Position numbers and translations under genes: made by a program. Below are positions 1 through 9,192 of a DNA stretch of 64,000 bases, piece after piece. This stretch comes from Verrucomicrobiota bacterium (GTDB lineage Bacteria; Verrucomicrobiota; Verrucomicrobiia; Verrucomicrobiales; DEV007), in NCBI GenBank assembly GCA_018970725.1, contig JAGWVU010000010.1:1-64000 (forward strand), in the 5' to 3' direction. The number at the start of each line of letters is the position of its first letter. Position 1 is the first letter of the stretch. Below the pieces are notes generated by a model. It had not been told where the DNA came from, did no database searches, and saw nothing but the letters and a program-made list of their open reading frames with translations.

Positions 1-76
1 TGACACCCCAGGACGAGGTGCCTCCGGGCAAAAAACGCTTGTGGGTGGGGAACGGTCTGTCGGCGGTCTCGATCAT
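1..76 (-). CDS. possible N-terminus of a gene leaving the left edge
   Basis: Reading leftward from an ATG at 76, the frame stays open for 25 codons to the window edge and contains FLPGGTSS, which faintly recalls the N-terminal LPGG stretch of class III aminotransferases of the glutamate-1-semialdehyde type. Upstream codons in the same frame are also open, so a longer start (for example GTG at 88) is possible. The DNA between 89 and 249 is less GC-rich and could hold the promoter. Too little is visible to assign a function; this could also be chance. Confidence 0.3.
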   Translation of the reverse strand, partial: MIETADRPFPTHKRFLPGGTSSWGV

Positions 77-249
77 GATGACGACCACCGTGAAGGGGGT
101 CAAGCGAACAGTCAAGCGGAATAAATGTTCTTTCCAACAAATGCTTTTACGAACAATTAAGCAGGATGACTGTTTTTTGCTTGCCGATCTGGATTGGTTT
201 GGCAAACGCCGCTGCCGCGAGGAGGAGAAGGGCGGCGGGTCTCATAAAA

Positions 250-1113
250 TCAGGGATTGAGGCACTTGGTCACAAATTGGGACAGAACCGGAGTGACCGG
301 ATCGCCTTTGGTGCCGATCCCGGCGTTGATTCTGGTATGGTTCGTTTCCTTCTGGCCGTGCACTGTCACGGTCAGCCCGGCCTCCTTCAGAACCGCGCCG
401 AACCGGCGGGCTTGGGCGGCATTGTCGGGGTGATCGGCGACATGGAGGATGAGGAAAGGTGGAATGCCCTTGTCCTTCGCCACATGGGTGACGGCGGAGA
501 AATCGACATGTTTCGCGGGATCGTTGCCAAACTTCTGCCGATGACCGAAGGAGGCCTGCGGCTCGTGATGGACGCGGCGGCGCGTCTCGGCGACCTCAAT
601 GATCGCGGGGATGTCGTAGGTATCGCCATCGACCGGGACGCATCCGATGAGGACGTCAAAAGAAACGCCCTCCTTCTGCATCCAGCGATCGTCCGTGCAA
701 AGCAGCGCCGCGAGTTGGGCACCGGAGGAATGGCCACCGACGAGCACCCGCGTGGGATCGCCTCCGTATTCGGCGATGTGCTTCTGCACCCATGCGAAGG
801 CCTTCGCGACATCGCCGACGAGCTCCTCCATCACGACCTCGGGGAGGAGGCGGTGATTGATCGAGACGAACACGAAACCCTTTTCCAGGAAAAAGCGGGG
901 CTTTTCCTGCACATTCGCTTTATCGCCCGTCTGCCAGCCTCCGCCGTGGATCCAGAAGACAACAGGCAGGTTCTTGGCGCCAGTGGGGGCGTAAATGTCG
1001 AGGACGTGGCGGGCGTGGCCGTTTTCGACGTAGGGCAGGGTTTTCGGAGACACTTGGGAGAATGCCGGGAGCGCCAGAGAAAGGAACCCGGCGGTGATGA
1101 GGAACGGTTTCAT
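250..1113 (-). CDS. exported alpha/beta-hydrolase, carboxylesterase type
   Basis: A 287-residue secreted esterase. A Sec signal peptide covers about residues 1-19 (ending AFS before Q20). HGGGW at 56-60 is the oxyanion-hole motif of the hormone-sensitive-lipase/BD-FAE type of carboxylesterase, and GHSSG places the nucleophile at Ser129; a late His in NHTR (near residue 268) probably completes the triad. The ATG at 1113 is chosen because it begins the signal peptide; the frame is open much further upstream but only antisense to the neighbour. It lies 20 bp after the sialidase-like gene and is probably co-transcribed with it and with the AraC gene. Likely role is removing acyl groups from a carbohydrate in the periplasm; the substrate is not visible. 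Confidence 0.85.
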   Translation of the reverse strand: MKPFLITAGFLSLALPAFSQVSPKTLPYVENGHARHVLDIYAPTGAKNLPVVFWIHGGGWQTGDKANVQEKPRFFLEKGFVFVSINHRLLPEVVMEELVGDVAKAFAWVQKHIAEYGGDPTRVLVGGHSSGAQLAALLCTDDRWMQKEGVSFDVLIGCVPVDGDTYDIPAIIEVAETRRRVHHEPQASFGHRQKFGNDPAKHVDFSAVTHVAKDKGIPPFLILHVADHPDNAAQARRFGAVLKEAGLTVTVHGQKETNHTRINAGIGTKGDPVTPVLSQFVTKCLNP

Positions 1114-1133
1114 GGATCGGGGATGGATTGCGG

Positions 1134-2747
1134 TTATTTCACAACTTCCACATCGATGAACAGCCCGTTCATCTTCGGCGCATCGTGGATATAGAGAAGC
1201 CGGCCCGGCGAGATCTCGCGGATCGCGGTGTAGTTGAAGCCGACCTCCCCGGAGATCACGTGGTGCGAGGTCCAGGTCTTGCCAAGGTCGGTGCTGAACA
1301 TGAGGCTGCTTGCAGGACGACCGTAGCTGCAAGCGAGGAGGCCGTTGCTCATGAGAACGAGATCGGGCAGGACTTTTCCGACCTCCAGTTCGACAGGCTT
1401 CGACCAGGTCCTGCCGCCGTCGTGGGAAAACATCTGCTTCAGACGCGAATTGCGGTCGCCGCGGATCACAGCGGTCTGCTCGGACTCCGACAAACGCACC
1501 ACGGCCGGTTCGCCGCCCGGACCGATCGTCGAAAAATAGTTCCACGTTTTCCCCTCATCAGTGGTCCGGACAAGATGGGACATGCGCTCCCTGTTCATGC
1601 GGCCGTCGGGCAGGGTCACCGCCTTGCGGCTCCAGACCACCATGGTCACGCCGCCGTCGGGATCGTTCCAGACATGCCGCTCGCAGATGATCTGGTCGCC
1701 CTCGGATTCGTTGGTGAATTCCTTGGGCAGGCTGATGCGGTTGTCGACCCGGGTGAAGGTTTTGGCCTCTTTGTCGAGATAGGTCGTCTTTCCGACAACG
1801 CTCCCATCCGGGAGGGTGCGCGTCCAGCGCGACATCGCGAGGATGCTTCCATCAGGACGCCGCACGACTGGCAGGGGGGTAGTGTCGATCTGATCGAGCC
1901 CGGGGATGTGTGTCCAGGTTTTGCCCTGATCGGTCGAGCGGAGGAGACCGTAGGGTTCGTAAAAGGCATCCGGTCCCTGGGCGACACTCATGAGGAGGAG
2001 GCCCTCGCCGGGATCGTAGAGGTAGGGGCGCGTCTGGCGCACCTCGTCGCGGGGGATTTCCCATTGGTCAGCGATGGTGATTTTAACCGGATCGGGTGCT
2101 GGTGGTTCCCTCATCTTCCTCACCCCGAGTCTCACGGATTGCCACACGGCCTCACCCGTGGCGGTTTTGGCGGTCGAGCCGAAGCGGATGAAAGGCTCGG
2201 GCGATTCCGCCTCTTTCCAAAAGGCGCCCTGGCCGGTGACCTTGCGTTCGCCATCAACCCAAAATTCCATGTCGCGGCCCCGGATGACAAGCCGGTAGGT
2301 ATGGAAGCGGTTCGTCGTATCCATCGGAACAAAGCGGTCGGTGTGGCTCGTCGCCTGCTTGGCGAAGAGGACGAGCCCTTCCTGATGAATCCCGTCGCTG
2401 ACAAGGACGGATACCGGAGCGCCGTCGCGCCACGGCCAGAGGGAGAGCGAGCTCTTGTTTTTCTGCGAGCCGGTCGTGGCGGAGACCTTCACGATGGCCT
2501 CGACGACGACCTCGGTGCCGGGCTCGGTGGTCCACGGGGCTTGGAAATGGGCGAATTCCGCCGAGTCGTCGGTCAGGCGCAGCCCCTCGGACCCGACCGC
2601 CCATTTCGGATTTCCTGTCGTGGTCCAAGGCGTGGCTGGCAGGCTTTTGCCGTCGTAAACAAGCAGCCACCGGATCTCACCGGCAGAAAGATCCGGGGAA
2701 ACTCCGGCGAAAAGGGCCGCGAGAGCGAAGAGGAGACGGGGGATCAT
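1134..2747 (-). CDS. exported BNR-repeat (sialidase-like) glycoside hydrolase
   Basis: A 537-residue protein with a Sec signal (about residues 1-22). The first half (to about residue 210) looks like a LamG/concanavalin-type beta-sandwich; the second half carries four Asp-box motifs of the form S/T-x-D-x-G-K/R-T-W ([32 protein letters not shown]), the mark of sialidase-type beta-propellers. Such proteins cleave terminal sialic acids or related sugars, but Asp boxes also occur in non-enzymatic propellers and I cannot place the catalytic Arg triad with certainty. ATG at 2747 is preferred over a TTG four codons earlier because it directly begins the signal peptide. Only 4 bp separate it from the AraC stop, so the three leftward genes form one operon. 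Confidence 0.8.
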   Translation of the reverse strand: MIPRLLFALAALFAGVSPDLSAGEIRWLLVYDGKSLPATPWTTTGNPKWAVGSEGLRLTDDSAEFAHFQAPWTTEPGTEVVVEAIVKVSATTGSQKNKSSLSLWPWRDGAPVSVLVSDGIHQEGLVLFAKQATSHTDRFVPMDTTNRFHTYRLVIRGRDMEFWVDGERKVTGQGAFWKEAESPEPFIRFGSTAKTATGEAVWQSVRLGVRKMREPPAPDPVKITIADQWEIPRDEVRQTRPYLYDPGEGLLLMSVAQGPDAFYEPYGLLRSTDQGKTWTHIPGLDQIDTTPLPVVRRPDGSILAMSRWTRTLPDGSVVGKTTYLDKEAKTFTRVDNRISLPKEFTNESEGDQIICERHVWNDPDGGVTMVVWSRKAVTLPDGRMNRERMSHLVRTTDEGKTWNYFSTIGPGGEPAVVRLSESEQTAVIRGDRNSRLKQMFSHDGGRTWSKPVELEVGKVLPDLVLMSNGLLACSYGRPASSLMFSTDLGKTWTSHHVISGEVGFNYTAIREISPGRLLYIHDAPKMNGLFIDVEVVK

Positions 2748-2751
2748 CCCC

Positions 2752-3723
2752 TCACGCAATCAGATTTTGCGCCTCGCGACAAGGCCGTGGGAAAGAATCA
2801 TCATCCCGCTTGACCGTTGGCAGCCACGCCTCCGCAGCGCTTGAGTTGGAAGCGAGTTCCGGGCCGTTTTGCCGTTTGCGGTGCTCCGAGGGGGAACGGC
2901 CGAAGCGTTTGCGGAAGAGCCGGCTGAAATAGAACGGGCAGGCGAAGCCGCACTCCGCGGCGATCCCGCCCACCGACCGGGCGGTCTGGCCGAGCAACCG
3001 GTGCGCGAGCTGGAGGCGGCGCTCATTGAGCCACTGCATCGGGGCCTGGCCGGTCTCCGCCTTGAAGAGCCGGCCGAAGTAGACCGGCTGGAGGCCGGCG
3101 CTGGCGGCCCAGTCCCTGAGCATGATGACCTCACCCAATCGCTCGTTGGCCCAGCGCTGCGCGTGCAACACGTGGTCCAACGCACTGCGCCCGCGCATCG
3201 CCTCCCCGCCGCTCAACAACGGAGCCTCAAGCCGGGAGAGCACACCGCCCAGCCACTGCAGCACGGCCCCGCTGGCCCGCAGAGTTCCGCCCGGCCGGCC
3301 ACTCTCCCGGAAGGCGGCCATCACTTTTTCAAACTCCGTCCGATACCCTTCGGGATCACCCCAGCGCACTTTCCGGGGCAGGTGGCGCTGCAGCAAAACG
3401 TTGGGCTCACTGCCCTGACCGAGCGACAGGCAGGCACTGAGACTGGTGAGCGGATGATGCCGGTCATGGCGGAATTCAAATTCATCGCCCCCGCGCAGGA
3501 TGAGGAGGTCCCCTTCCGCGATTTGCAGGCTGGCACCGTTCACCTCGCAGCGGCAGCCCGACTTCTCCGCGAAGAAAAAGGTCACCATGTGAGGGGTCAG
3601 CCGGACCCGGTCGATGCGCCATTTCGGATACCCGGCAAAACGTCCGAACCAGTGCACCTGGAGGCTGAACCCATCGTCCAACAGCAGCGGCCAGTCGTGG
3701 TGATGGGGGGGGTTGGCGGCCAT
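2752..3723 (-). CDS. AraC-family transcriptional regulator
   Basis: A 323-residue regulator with an N-terminal cupin-like sensor half (HHHDWPLLLDDG near the start, a beta-rich region to about 130) and a C-terminal AraC/XylS double helix-turn-helix, including a second HTH of the usual form (GGIAAECGFACPFYFSRLF, then RFGRSPSEHR). The frame is open far upstream, but only the ATG at 3723 begins a plausible cupin domain; the rest is antisense to the epimerase gene. It is the first gene of the leftward operon and faces the rightward operon across 88 bp, so it probably controls both from that shared region in response to a sugar. No operator could be identified by eye. Confidence 0.87.
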   Translation of the reverse strand: MAANPPHHHDWPLLLDDGFSLQVHWFGRFAGYPKWRIDRVRLTPHMVTFFFAEKSGCRCEVNGASLQIAEGDLLILRGGDEFEFRHDRHHPLTSLSACLSLGQGSEPNVLLQRHLPRKVRWGDPEGYRTEFEKVMAAFRESGRPGGTLRASGAVLQWLGGVLSRLEAPLLSGGEAMRGRSALDHVLHAQRWANERLGEVIMLRDWAASAGLQPVYFGRLFKAETGQAPMQWLNERRLQLAHRLLGQTARSVGGIAAECGFACPFYFSRLFRKRFGRSPSEHRKRQNGPELASNSSAAEAWLPTVKRDDDSFPRPCREAQNLIA

Positions 3724-3811
3724 GCGGGAGTTTGCAAAAATACAGGTTTTGGCTGCATCCTGTCCATGGGTTTTTCGCGGGTCAGTCCGTAGGATGAGGG
3801 TCAGCATCGCC

Positions 3812-4840
3812 ATGATCCTGCCCCAGACCGTCGAGCAACTCGAAGAAGCCCTCAGCCGTCCGTCTCCGGCTGTCCTCGACACTCTGCGATGCATCGGGGG
3901 CGACCTCGTGATCCTCGGCGCGGGCGGCAAGATGGGGCCCACCCTCGCCCGCATGGCACGACGCGCCCTCGATGCCCTCGGGCAGCCACAGCGGCGGGTC
4001 ATTGCGGTGTCGCGTTTTTCCTCGGAGGAAGCCTCACGCTCCCTGCGCGGGCACGGGGTCGAGACCCTCTCCTGTGATCTGCTGAATCGCGATGCCGTAA
4101 CCACGCTGCCGGAGGTGCCGAATGTGATCTTCATGGCGGGACAGAAGTTCGGTACCAGCGAGGCACCGGAACTGACCTGGGCCATGAATACGCTCGTCCC
4201 GGCCCTCGTGGCGGAGCGTTTCAAGGATTCCCGGATGGTCGTGTTCTCCACGGGTTGCGTCTATCCGCTGATGCCGGTGAGCGGCCCCGGCGCCTGCGAG
4301 GAATCTCCGCTGACGCCGCCCGGTGAATATGCGAACTCCTGCGTCGGCCGCGAGCGCGTCTTTGGACACTTCGCGCGACACCACGGCACCCGGTTACTGA
4401 TGTTCCGCCTCTGCTATGCCATCGATCTGCGCTACGGCGTGCTCATGGATGTCGCCCGGAAAGTTGCGACCGGCGAACCGGTCGATGTCACGATGGGTTA
4501 TGCCCATGTAATCTGGCAAGGCGACGCCAGTGCCCGGGCGATCCAATGTCTCGCCCACGCCGCCTCGCCACCCATGGCGCTCAACGTCACCGGTCTGGAG
4601 CGGGTCTCGATCCGCGAACTCGCGGGAAGATTCGGTCAGAAACTCGGCCGCGAACCCATGATCACAGGCCGTGAAGCCCCCACCGCCTGGATTTGGGACG
4701 CGAGTCGTTCGCATGCCCTCTTCGGTCCGCCGGCGGTGTCTCTGGAAGAAATGATCGACGCGACCGTGCACTGGCTGGGCCATGGCGGGCCGACGTTGGA
4801 CAAACCGACTCATTTTGAAGTTCACGATGGACGTTTTTGA
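3812..4840 (+). CDS. NAD-dependent epimerase/dehydratase-like protein
   Basis: A 342-residue extended short-chain dehydrogenase-like protein. GAGGKMGP near residue 35 is a GxxGxxG dinucleotide-binding loop; STGCVYP holds the catalytic-type Ser. The usual YxxxK pair is altered: Tyr173 is present (YANSC) but the position of the Lys is Cys177. The protein may therefore act as a different oxidoreductase, a binding protein or a poor catalyst. ATG at 3812 was chosen over ATG at 3794 because it is closer to the start of the domain and has a GAGGG stretch upstream; both are in frame. First gene of the rightward operon; its stop overlaps the next gene by 14 bp. Confidence 0.75.
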   Translation: MILPQTVEQLEEALSRPSPAVLDTLRCIGGDLVILGAGGKMGPTLARMARRALDALGQPQRRVIAVSRFSSEEASRSLRGHGVETLSCDLLNRDAVTTLPEVPNVIFMAGQKFGTSEAPELTWAMNTLVPALVAERFKDSRMVVFSTGCVYPLMPVSGPGACEESPLTPPGEYANSCVGRERVFGHFARHHGTRLLMFRLCYAIDLRYGVLMDVARKVATGEPVDVTMGYAHVIWQGDASARAIQCLAHAASPPMALNVTGLERVSIRELAGRFGQKLGREPMITGREAPTAWIWDASRSHALFGPPAVSLEEMIDATVHWLGHGGPTLDKPTHFEVHDGRF

Positions 4841-5846
4841 TCCTCGCGCCGCCTTGCGGCAGGGCCTTGCGATTCCGGCGCACCCGCTAGCCCTGACCTC
4901 CCACCGCCGGCTCGACGAACGGCGTCAGCGCGCCCTGAGCCGCTACTACATTGCGGCCGGGGCCGGGGGGCTCGCGGTGGGGGTCCACACGACCCAGTTC
5001 GCGATTCGTGATCCGAAGATCGGCTTGTTCCAGCCGGTTCTCACCCTAGCCAAGGAAGAGATGGATCGCGCGCCCCACCCTTTGGTCCGCATCGGCGGCG
5101 TCTGTGGGCCGACCCGGCAGGCCCTGGCCGAAGCCTCCCTCCTCCGCGAACTCGGTTACCATGCCGGACTGCTCAGCCTCGGAGCCATGGGTCAGGCCAC
5201 GGAAGAGGAACTCATCGCCCACTGCCGTGCCGTGGCGGAGGTGATTCCGATGGTCGGCTTTTATTTGCAGCCCGGCGTCGGCGGCCGCGCCCTCCCCCAT
5301 TCGTTCTGGCGGCGCTTCGCGGAGATTGAAAACGTCGTCGCCATCAAAATCGCACCGTTCAATCGCTACCAGACACTCGATGTGATTCGCGCCGTGATCG
5401 AGGCGGGCCGTGACGACATCGCACTCTACACCGGCAACGATGACAACCTCGTCGCCGACCTCCTCACCCCCTACCGGATCCACGGGCGGGAACGACGCAT
5501 CACCGGCGGCTTGCTCGGCCACTGGTCCGTGTGGACCGAGCGCGCCGTCGAACTCCACGAACGCTGCCGTCAGGCCGACGCCACGCCGGAATGGCTGCGC
5601 CTCGGCATCGAAGTCACCGACAGCAACGCCGCCTTCTTCGATGCAGCGAACGGCTTCCGCGGCTGCATCGCCGGCCTTCATGAAATCCTCCGCCGCCAGG
5701 GCCTGCTCGAAGGCATCTGGTGCCTGGACGAACACGAAACCCTCAGCCCCGGCCAACTCGCGGAGATCGACCGGGTCCATGCCGCCTATCCCCACCTCAA
5801 CGATGACACCTTCGTCGCCACTCATCGGGACAAGTGGTTGCGTTAA
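4827..5846 (+). CDS. DapA/NanA-family aldolase or lyase
   Basis: A 339-residue member of the dihydrodipicolinate synthase / N-acetylneuraminate lyase superfamily of Schiff-base TIM barrels. Lys174 in AIKIAPF is the expected Schiff-base lysine and Tyr146 in GFYLQPG the expected proton relay; their 28-residue spacing matches the family. Members split or form 2-keto acids such as sialic acid, 2-keto-3-deoxy sugar acids or dihydrodipicolinate. Next to a sialidase-like protein and an enolase-superfamily enzyme, a catabolic sugar-acid aldolase fits best, but the length (family norm about 300) and the C-terminal extension leave the substrate open. ATG at 4827 lies inside the end of the previous gene, suggesting translational coupling. 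Confidence 0.82.
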   Translation: MDVFDPRAALRQGLAIPAHPLALTSHRRLDERRQRALSRYYIAAGAGGLAVGVHTTQFAIRDPKIGLFQPVLTLAKEEMDRAPHPLVRIGGVCGPTRQALAEASLLRELGYHAGLLSLGAMGQATEEELIAHCRAVAEVIPMVGFYLQPGVGGRALPHSFWRRFAEIENVVAIKIAPFNRYQTLDVIRAVIEAGRDDIALYTGNDDNLVADLLTPYRIHGRERRITGGLLGHWSVWTERAVELHERCRQADATPEWLRLGIEVTDSNAAFFDAANGFRGCIAGLHEILRRQGLLEGIWCLDEHETLSPGQLAEIDRVHAAYPHLNDDTFVATHRDKWLR

Positions 5847-5862
5847 GCCTGACCTCACCCTC

Positions 5863-8049
5863 ATGAAAGCCATCCTCACCCTCCTGGCCCTCCTCCTGCC
5901 TCCCAGCGCCATCGCGCAGTCCCTGCCGGGCACCCAACCGCTCCCGCCCCAACCCGACTTCTCCGCCGCGATGGTGGAGGGGATCGACACGATGGCGTTG
6001 CGGCTCATCGAGCAGTCGAAATCCTCCCGCCATCCGACCCGCGAAAAACTCAAGGCCGCCCTCGGCATGGTGGACGAACGCCCGCCGGTGAAGGCCCTGG
6101 AGTGCGTCGGCGACATCAAGTCTCCCGCCTTGCTGCACGAAACCGGGCAGTGCCGTGTTTTCCGGGTGCGTTGGCCGGTCTTCGACGGTGTGCATGGCGA
6201 GGGCATCTTCATCCAGCCGAAAAGCCAACCACACGCGCGGATCATCGTGCTGCCGGATGCGGACGAGGCACCGGAAAGTCTCGTGGACTCCCGCTGGCTC
6301 GCCACGGGCTGCGAGGTGGTCATCCCCGCCCTCGTCACCCGGGGCACGCGGTTCAGCACCACCGACGGTCTCCGCCTCCGCACCAATGTGCCGCATCGTG
6401 AGTGGATCTACCGCCAGAGTTACCTGCTCGGCCGCCACCTCATCGGTTACGAGGTCCAGAAGGCGCTAGCGGTGGTGGATTGGTTCGCGGCGCAACCGGA
6501 CCGCGTGCCGGTTATCGTGGCCGGATTCGGCGAGGGCGCGATGCTCGCGTTGCACGCCGGGGCGATCGATGACCGCATCGACGGCGTGTTTTCCGCGGGC
6601 CACTTCGCGCCGCGCGAGGGCGTGTGGCAGGAGCCGCTCGACCGCAACGTCTTCGGCCTGTTGCGGGATTTTGGCGATGCGGAAATCGTCAGCCTCATCG
6701 CGCCGCGCCCGCTCGTCTTGCAGCATGACCGGTATCCCGGGCACACTGTTTCCATGACCGGCGGGCCAGGGGAACGGGCGATCGCCGCTCCCGGCCGTCT
6801 CGCCGCGCCGGAGCGTTCCGCCTTCGATGCCGAGGTGGCCCGCGCCAAGGCCCTGGCGCCCGGGGGACGGGTGCTCGCCCTCGGCGCGGACGGGTCGGAA
6901 GAAAGCATCGTGCGGCATCTGCTGCCCGCGCCTGCGGCGGATGGCGTGATCGCCTCGCTACGCGCAAAACCCTCCGCCCCGGCCCTGTCCGTGGACGAGA
7001 CCCGCGAGGAACGCACGGTGCGGGAACTGGGACGTTTCACGCAACGGCTCATCGTGAGCTGCGAGGCGGAACGCCAGGCCCGGTTTTGGGACAAGGTGCC
7101 GCTGCAGCCGCTCGCCGCCTTCGAGGCGCACACCGCCAAGGAGCGCGAGCGCTTCTGGAACGAGGTCATCGGCCGTCTGCCTGACCCTGACCGGCCGGTG
7201 AACCCGAAGAGCCGGCTCGTGCGCGAGACGGACAAGGTGGCGATCCACGAGGTCACGCTCGATGTCTGGAAGGATGTCTTCGCCTGGGGCTGGCTCTGCC
7301 TGCCGAAGGATCTCAAGCCGGGCGAACGCCGGCCCGTCGTCGTCTGCCAGCACGGGCTCGAGGGCCTGCCGGAGGACACCATCACCGACGACCAAACCAG
7401 CCGCGCCTGGGGTTATTACAAATCCTTCGCCCTCCGCCTCGCCGAAGAAGGCTTCATCACCTTTGCCCCGCACAATCCGTATCGTGGCCAGGACAAGTTC
7501 CGCACCTTGCAACGGAAGCTCAATCCGCTCGGCCTGACCTTATATAGCGTCATCAACGGACAGCACCAGCGCATCCTTGAGTGGCTCAAGACACAGCCCT
7601 TCACCCAACCGGACAAGATCGCCTTCTACGGTCTCAGTTATGGCGGAAAATCGGCCATGCGCATTCCCGCGGTGCTTACCGACTACTGCTTGAGCATCTG
7701 CAGTGGGGACTTCGATGAGTGGGTGCGTTATTGTGTCAGCACGGAACTGCCCATCCCGGGTTACATGCATGCCAATGAATACGAGATCTGGGAATGGAAT
7801 CTGGGAAGAAACTTCAATTACGGGGAGATGACCGCCTTCATCGCCCCGCGCCCCTTCATGGTTGAGCGGGGCCACGACGACGGCTGCGGAACCGATTCGA
7901 TGGTGAACTACGAATACGCCAAGGTCCGCCGCCTTTACGCCAAACTCGGTCTCCCTGACCGCACCATGATCGAGCACTTCGACGGTCCCCACACCATCCA
8001 TGGCGTCGGCACCTTTGCGTTCCTCAAAACCTGGCTCGGCCGGAAGTGA
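5863..8049 (+). CDS. exported two-domain alpha/beta-hydrolase (acetyl xylan esterase / dienelactone hydrolase type)
   Basis: A 728-residue exported protein with a Sec signal (ending near AIAQ19) and two alpha/beta-hydrolase halves. In the C-terminal half GLSYGG gives nucleophile Ser592, and DGPHTIHG (707-714) supplies the likely catalytic His; this half resembles acetyl xylan esterases and dienelactone hydrolases. In the N-terminal half the elbow reads GFGEG (221-225), with Gly223 where the Ser should be, so that half is probably non-catalytic. ATG at 5863 starts the signal peptide, 16 bp after the aldolase gene. It probably deacylates the same glycan as the leftward esterase. Confidence 0.82.
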   Translation: MKAILTLLALLLPPSAIAQSLPGTQPLPPQPDFSAAMVEGIDTMALRLIEQSKSSRHPTREKLKAALGMVDERPPVKALECVGDIKSPALLHETGQCRVFRVRWPVFDGVHGEGIFIQPKSQPHARIIVLPDADEAPESLVDSRWLATGCEVVIPALVTRGTRFSTTDGLRLRTNVPHREWIYRQSYLLGRHLIGYEVQKALAVVDWFAAQPDRVPVIVAGFGEGAMLALHAGAIDDRIDGVFSAGHFAPREGVWQEPLDRNVFGLLRDFGDAEIVSLIAPRPLVLQHDRYPGHTVSMTGGPGERAIAAPGRLAAPERSAFDAEVARAKALAPGGRVLALGADGSEESIVRHLLPAPAADGVIASLRAKPSAPALSVDETREERTVRELGRFTQRLIVSCEAERQARFWDKVPLQPLAAFEAHTAKERERFWNEVIGRLPDPDRPVNPKSRLVRETDKVAIHEVTLDVWKDVFAWGWLCLPKDLKPGERRPVVVCQHGLEGLPEDTITDDQTSRAWGYYKSFALRLAEEGFITFAPHNPYRGQDKFRTLQRKLNPLGLTLYSVINGQHQRILEWLKTQPFTQPDKIAFYGLSYGGKSAMRIPAVLTDYCLSICSGDFDEWVRYCVSTELPIPGYMHANEYEIWEWNLGRNFNYGEMTAFIAPRPFMVERGHDDGCGTDSMVNYEYAKVRRLYAKLGLPDRTMIEHFDGPHTIHGVGTFAFLKTWLGRK

Positions 8050-8070
8050 AGCCGCCCGCGGGACCACCTC

Positions 8071-9192
8071 ATGGACTCTCCGAACCCCACCGCCCGCATC
8101 ACCGGAATCGAGACCTTCGCCGTCCCCTACCCTGTCGCTGGTTCCTTCAAATTCTTCACCCGCCCGGCCCGTGACACCGTGATGGTCAGGATCACCAGCG
8201 AGTCCGGCGAAACCGGTTGGGGCCAGAGCGTTCCCTCCCCGTCCTGGAGCTACGAAACCTGCGAGTCCGTCCGCACCACGATCGACGCCTACCTTGCTCC
8301 CGCTCTGATTGGGATGGACGCCTTCGACACGGAAGCGATCTGGCGCGTCATGAACCGCGTCATCGCCCCGTCCTTCTCCATCGGCCAGCCGATCGCCAAG
8401 GCGGGCATCGATCTGGCAATCTTTGATCTCACGGGGCGGATTCTCGGGCAGAGCGCCGCGCAACGCTGGCAGGTGCCGGAAGGCGGTTCCCTGACGTTGA
8501 GCTGGACCATCAGCGCATCCACCCTCGACGAGTTGCACGAAAGCGTCGCCGGGGCCCGCGCCCGGGGTTACCACCATTTCAACGTCAAGGTGGGCGCGAA
8601 CGCGAAGTTCGATCTCGAGCTGTGCCGCGAACTCCGGCAGCTCGCGCCCGCATCCTTCGTCTGGGTGGACGCCAACGGAGGTTACGATCTCGCAACGGCA
8701 CTGGAAGTGGCCCCGAAATTCGCCGATCTCGGGATCGCCGCGCTGGAGCAACCATTGCCAGCCAATCACCTCGTCCCGCTCCGCGCCCTGCGCCGTCAGC
8801 GCGCCCTCCCGATCCTTCTCGACGAGCCGATCGTCTCGCTCGACGACCTGCGGACCTTCCACGAACTCGACCTGCTCGACGGCGTGGCGATGAAAGTCTC
8901 GCGCTGCGGCGGCTTGACCGGAGCGCGCCGCATCCTCGAATACCTGCAGGCGCACGGCCTGCTCTTTTTCGCGAGCGGACTCACGGACCCGGATCTCTCG
9001 CTCGCGGCCAGCCTCCTGCTGTTCAAGGCTTGCGGCTTGCAACATCCGGCCGCCTTGAACGGTGCCCAATATCTGAGCGGCTCCATCCTCCGGACTCCGT
9101 TGGTCATCACCGGGGATCAGGCGGAGGTGCCGCAAGGCCCCGGCCTCGGTATCGAGGTCGATCCAGACCTGCCCCCCCCGAAAACCCCATGA
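8071..9192 (+). CDS. enolase-superfamily enzyme, muconate-lactonising subgroup
   Basis: A 373-residue mandelate racemase/muconate lactonising-type enzyme. Metal ligands fall in the right places and spacing: Asp200 (VDANGG), Glu226 (LEQPL) and Asp251 (LDEP). The catalytic Lys of the second-strand motif is Lys173 (NVKVG; the first Lys of the usual KxK is Asn171) and the opposing Lys275 lies in MKVSRCGG, which places it in the muconate-lactonising/dipeptide-epimerase/OSBS subgroup rather than the sugar-acid dehydratase subgroup that uses a His-Asp dyad. No signal peptide, so it is cytoplasmic. It lies 21 bp after the esterase and overlaps the next gene by 4 bp (ATGA). Candidate reactions: cycloisomerisation, racemisation or epimerisation next to a carboxylate. 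Confidence 0.85.
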   Translation: MDSPNPTARITGIETFAVPYPVAGSFKFFTRPARDTVMVRITSESGETGWGQSVPSPSWSYETCESVRTTIDAYLAPALIGMDAFDTEAIWRVMNRVIAPSFSIGQPIAKAGIDLAIFDLTGRILGQSAAQRWQVPEGGSLTLSWTISASTLDELHESVAGARARGYHHFNVKVGANAKFDLELCRELRQLAPASFVWVDANGGYDLATALEVAPKFADLGIAALEQPLPANHLVPLRALRRQRALPILLDEPIVSLDDLRTFHELDLLDGVAMKVSRCGGLTGARRILEYLQAHGLLFFASGLTDPDLSLAASLLLFKACGLQHPAALNGAQYLSGSILRTPLVITGDQAEVPQGPGLGIEVDPDLPPPKTP

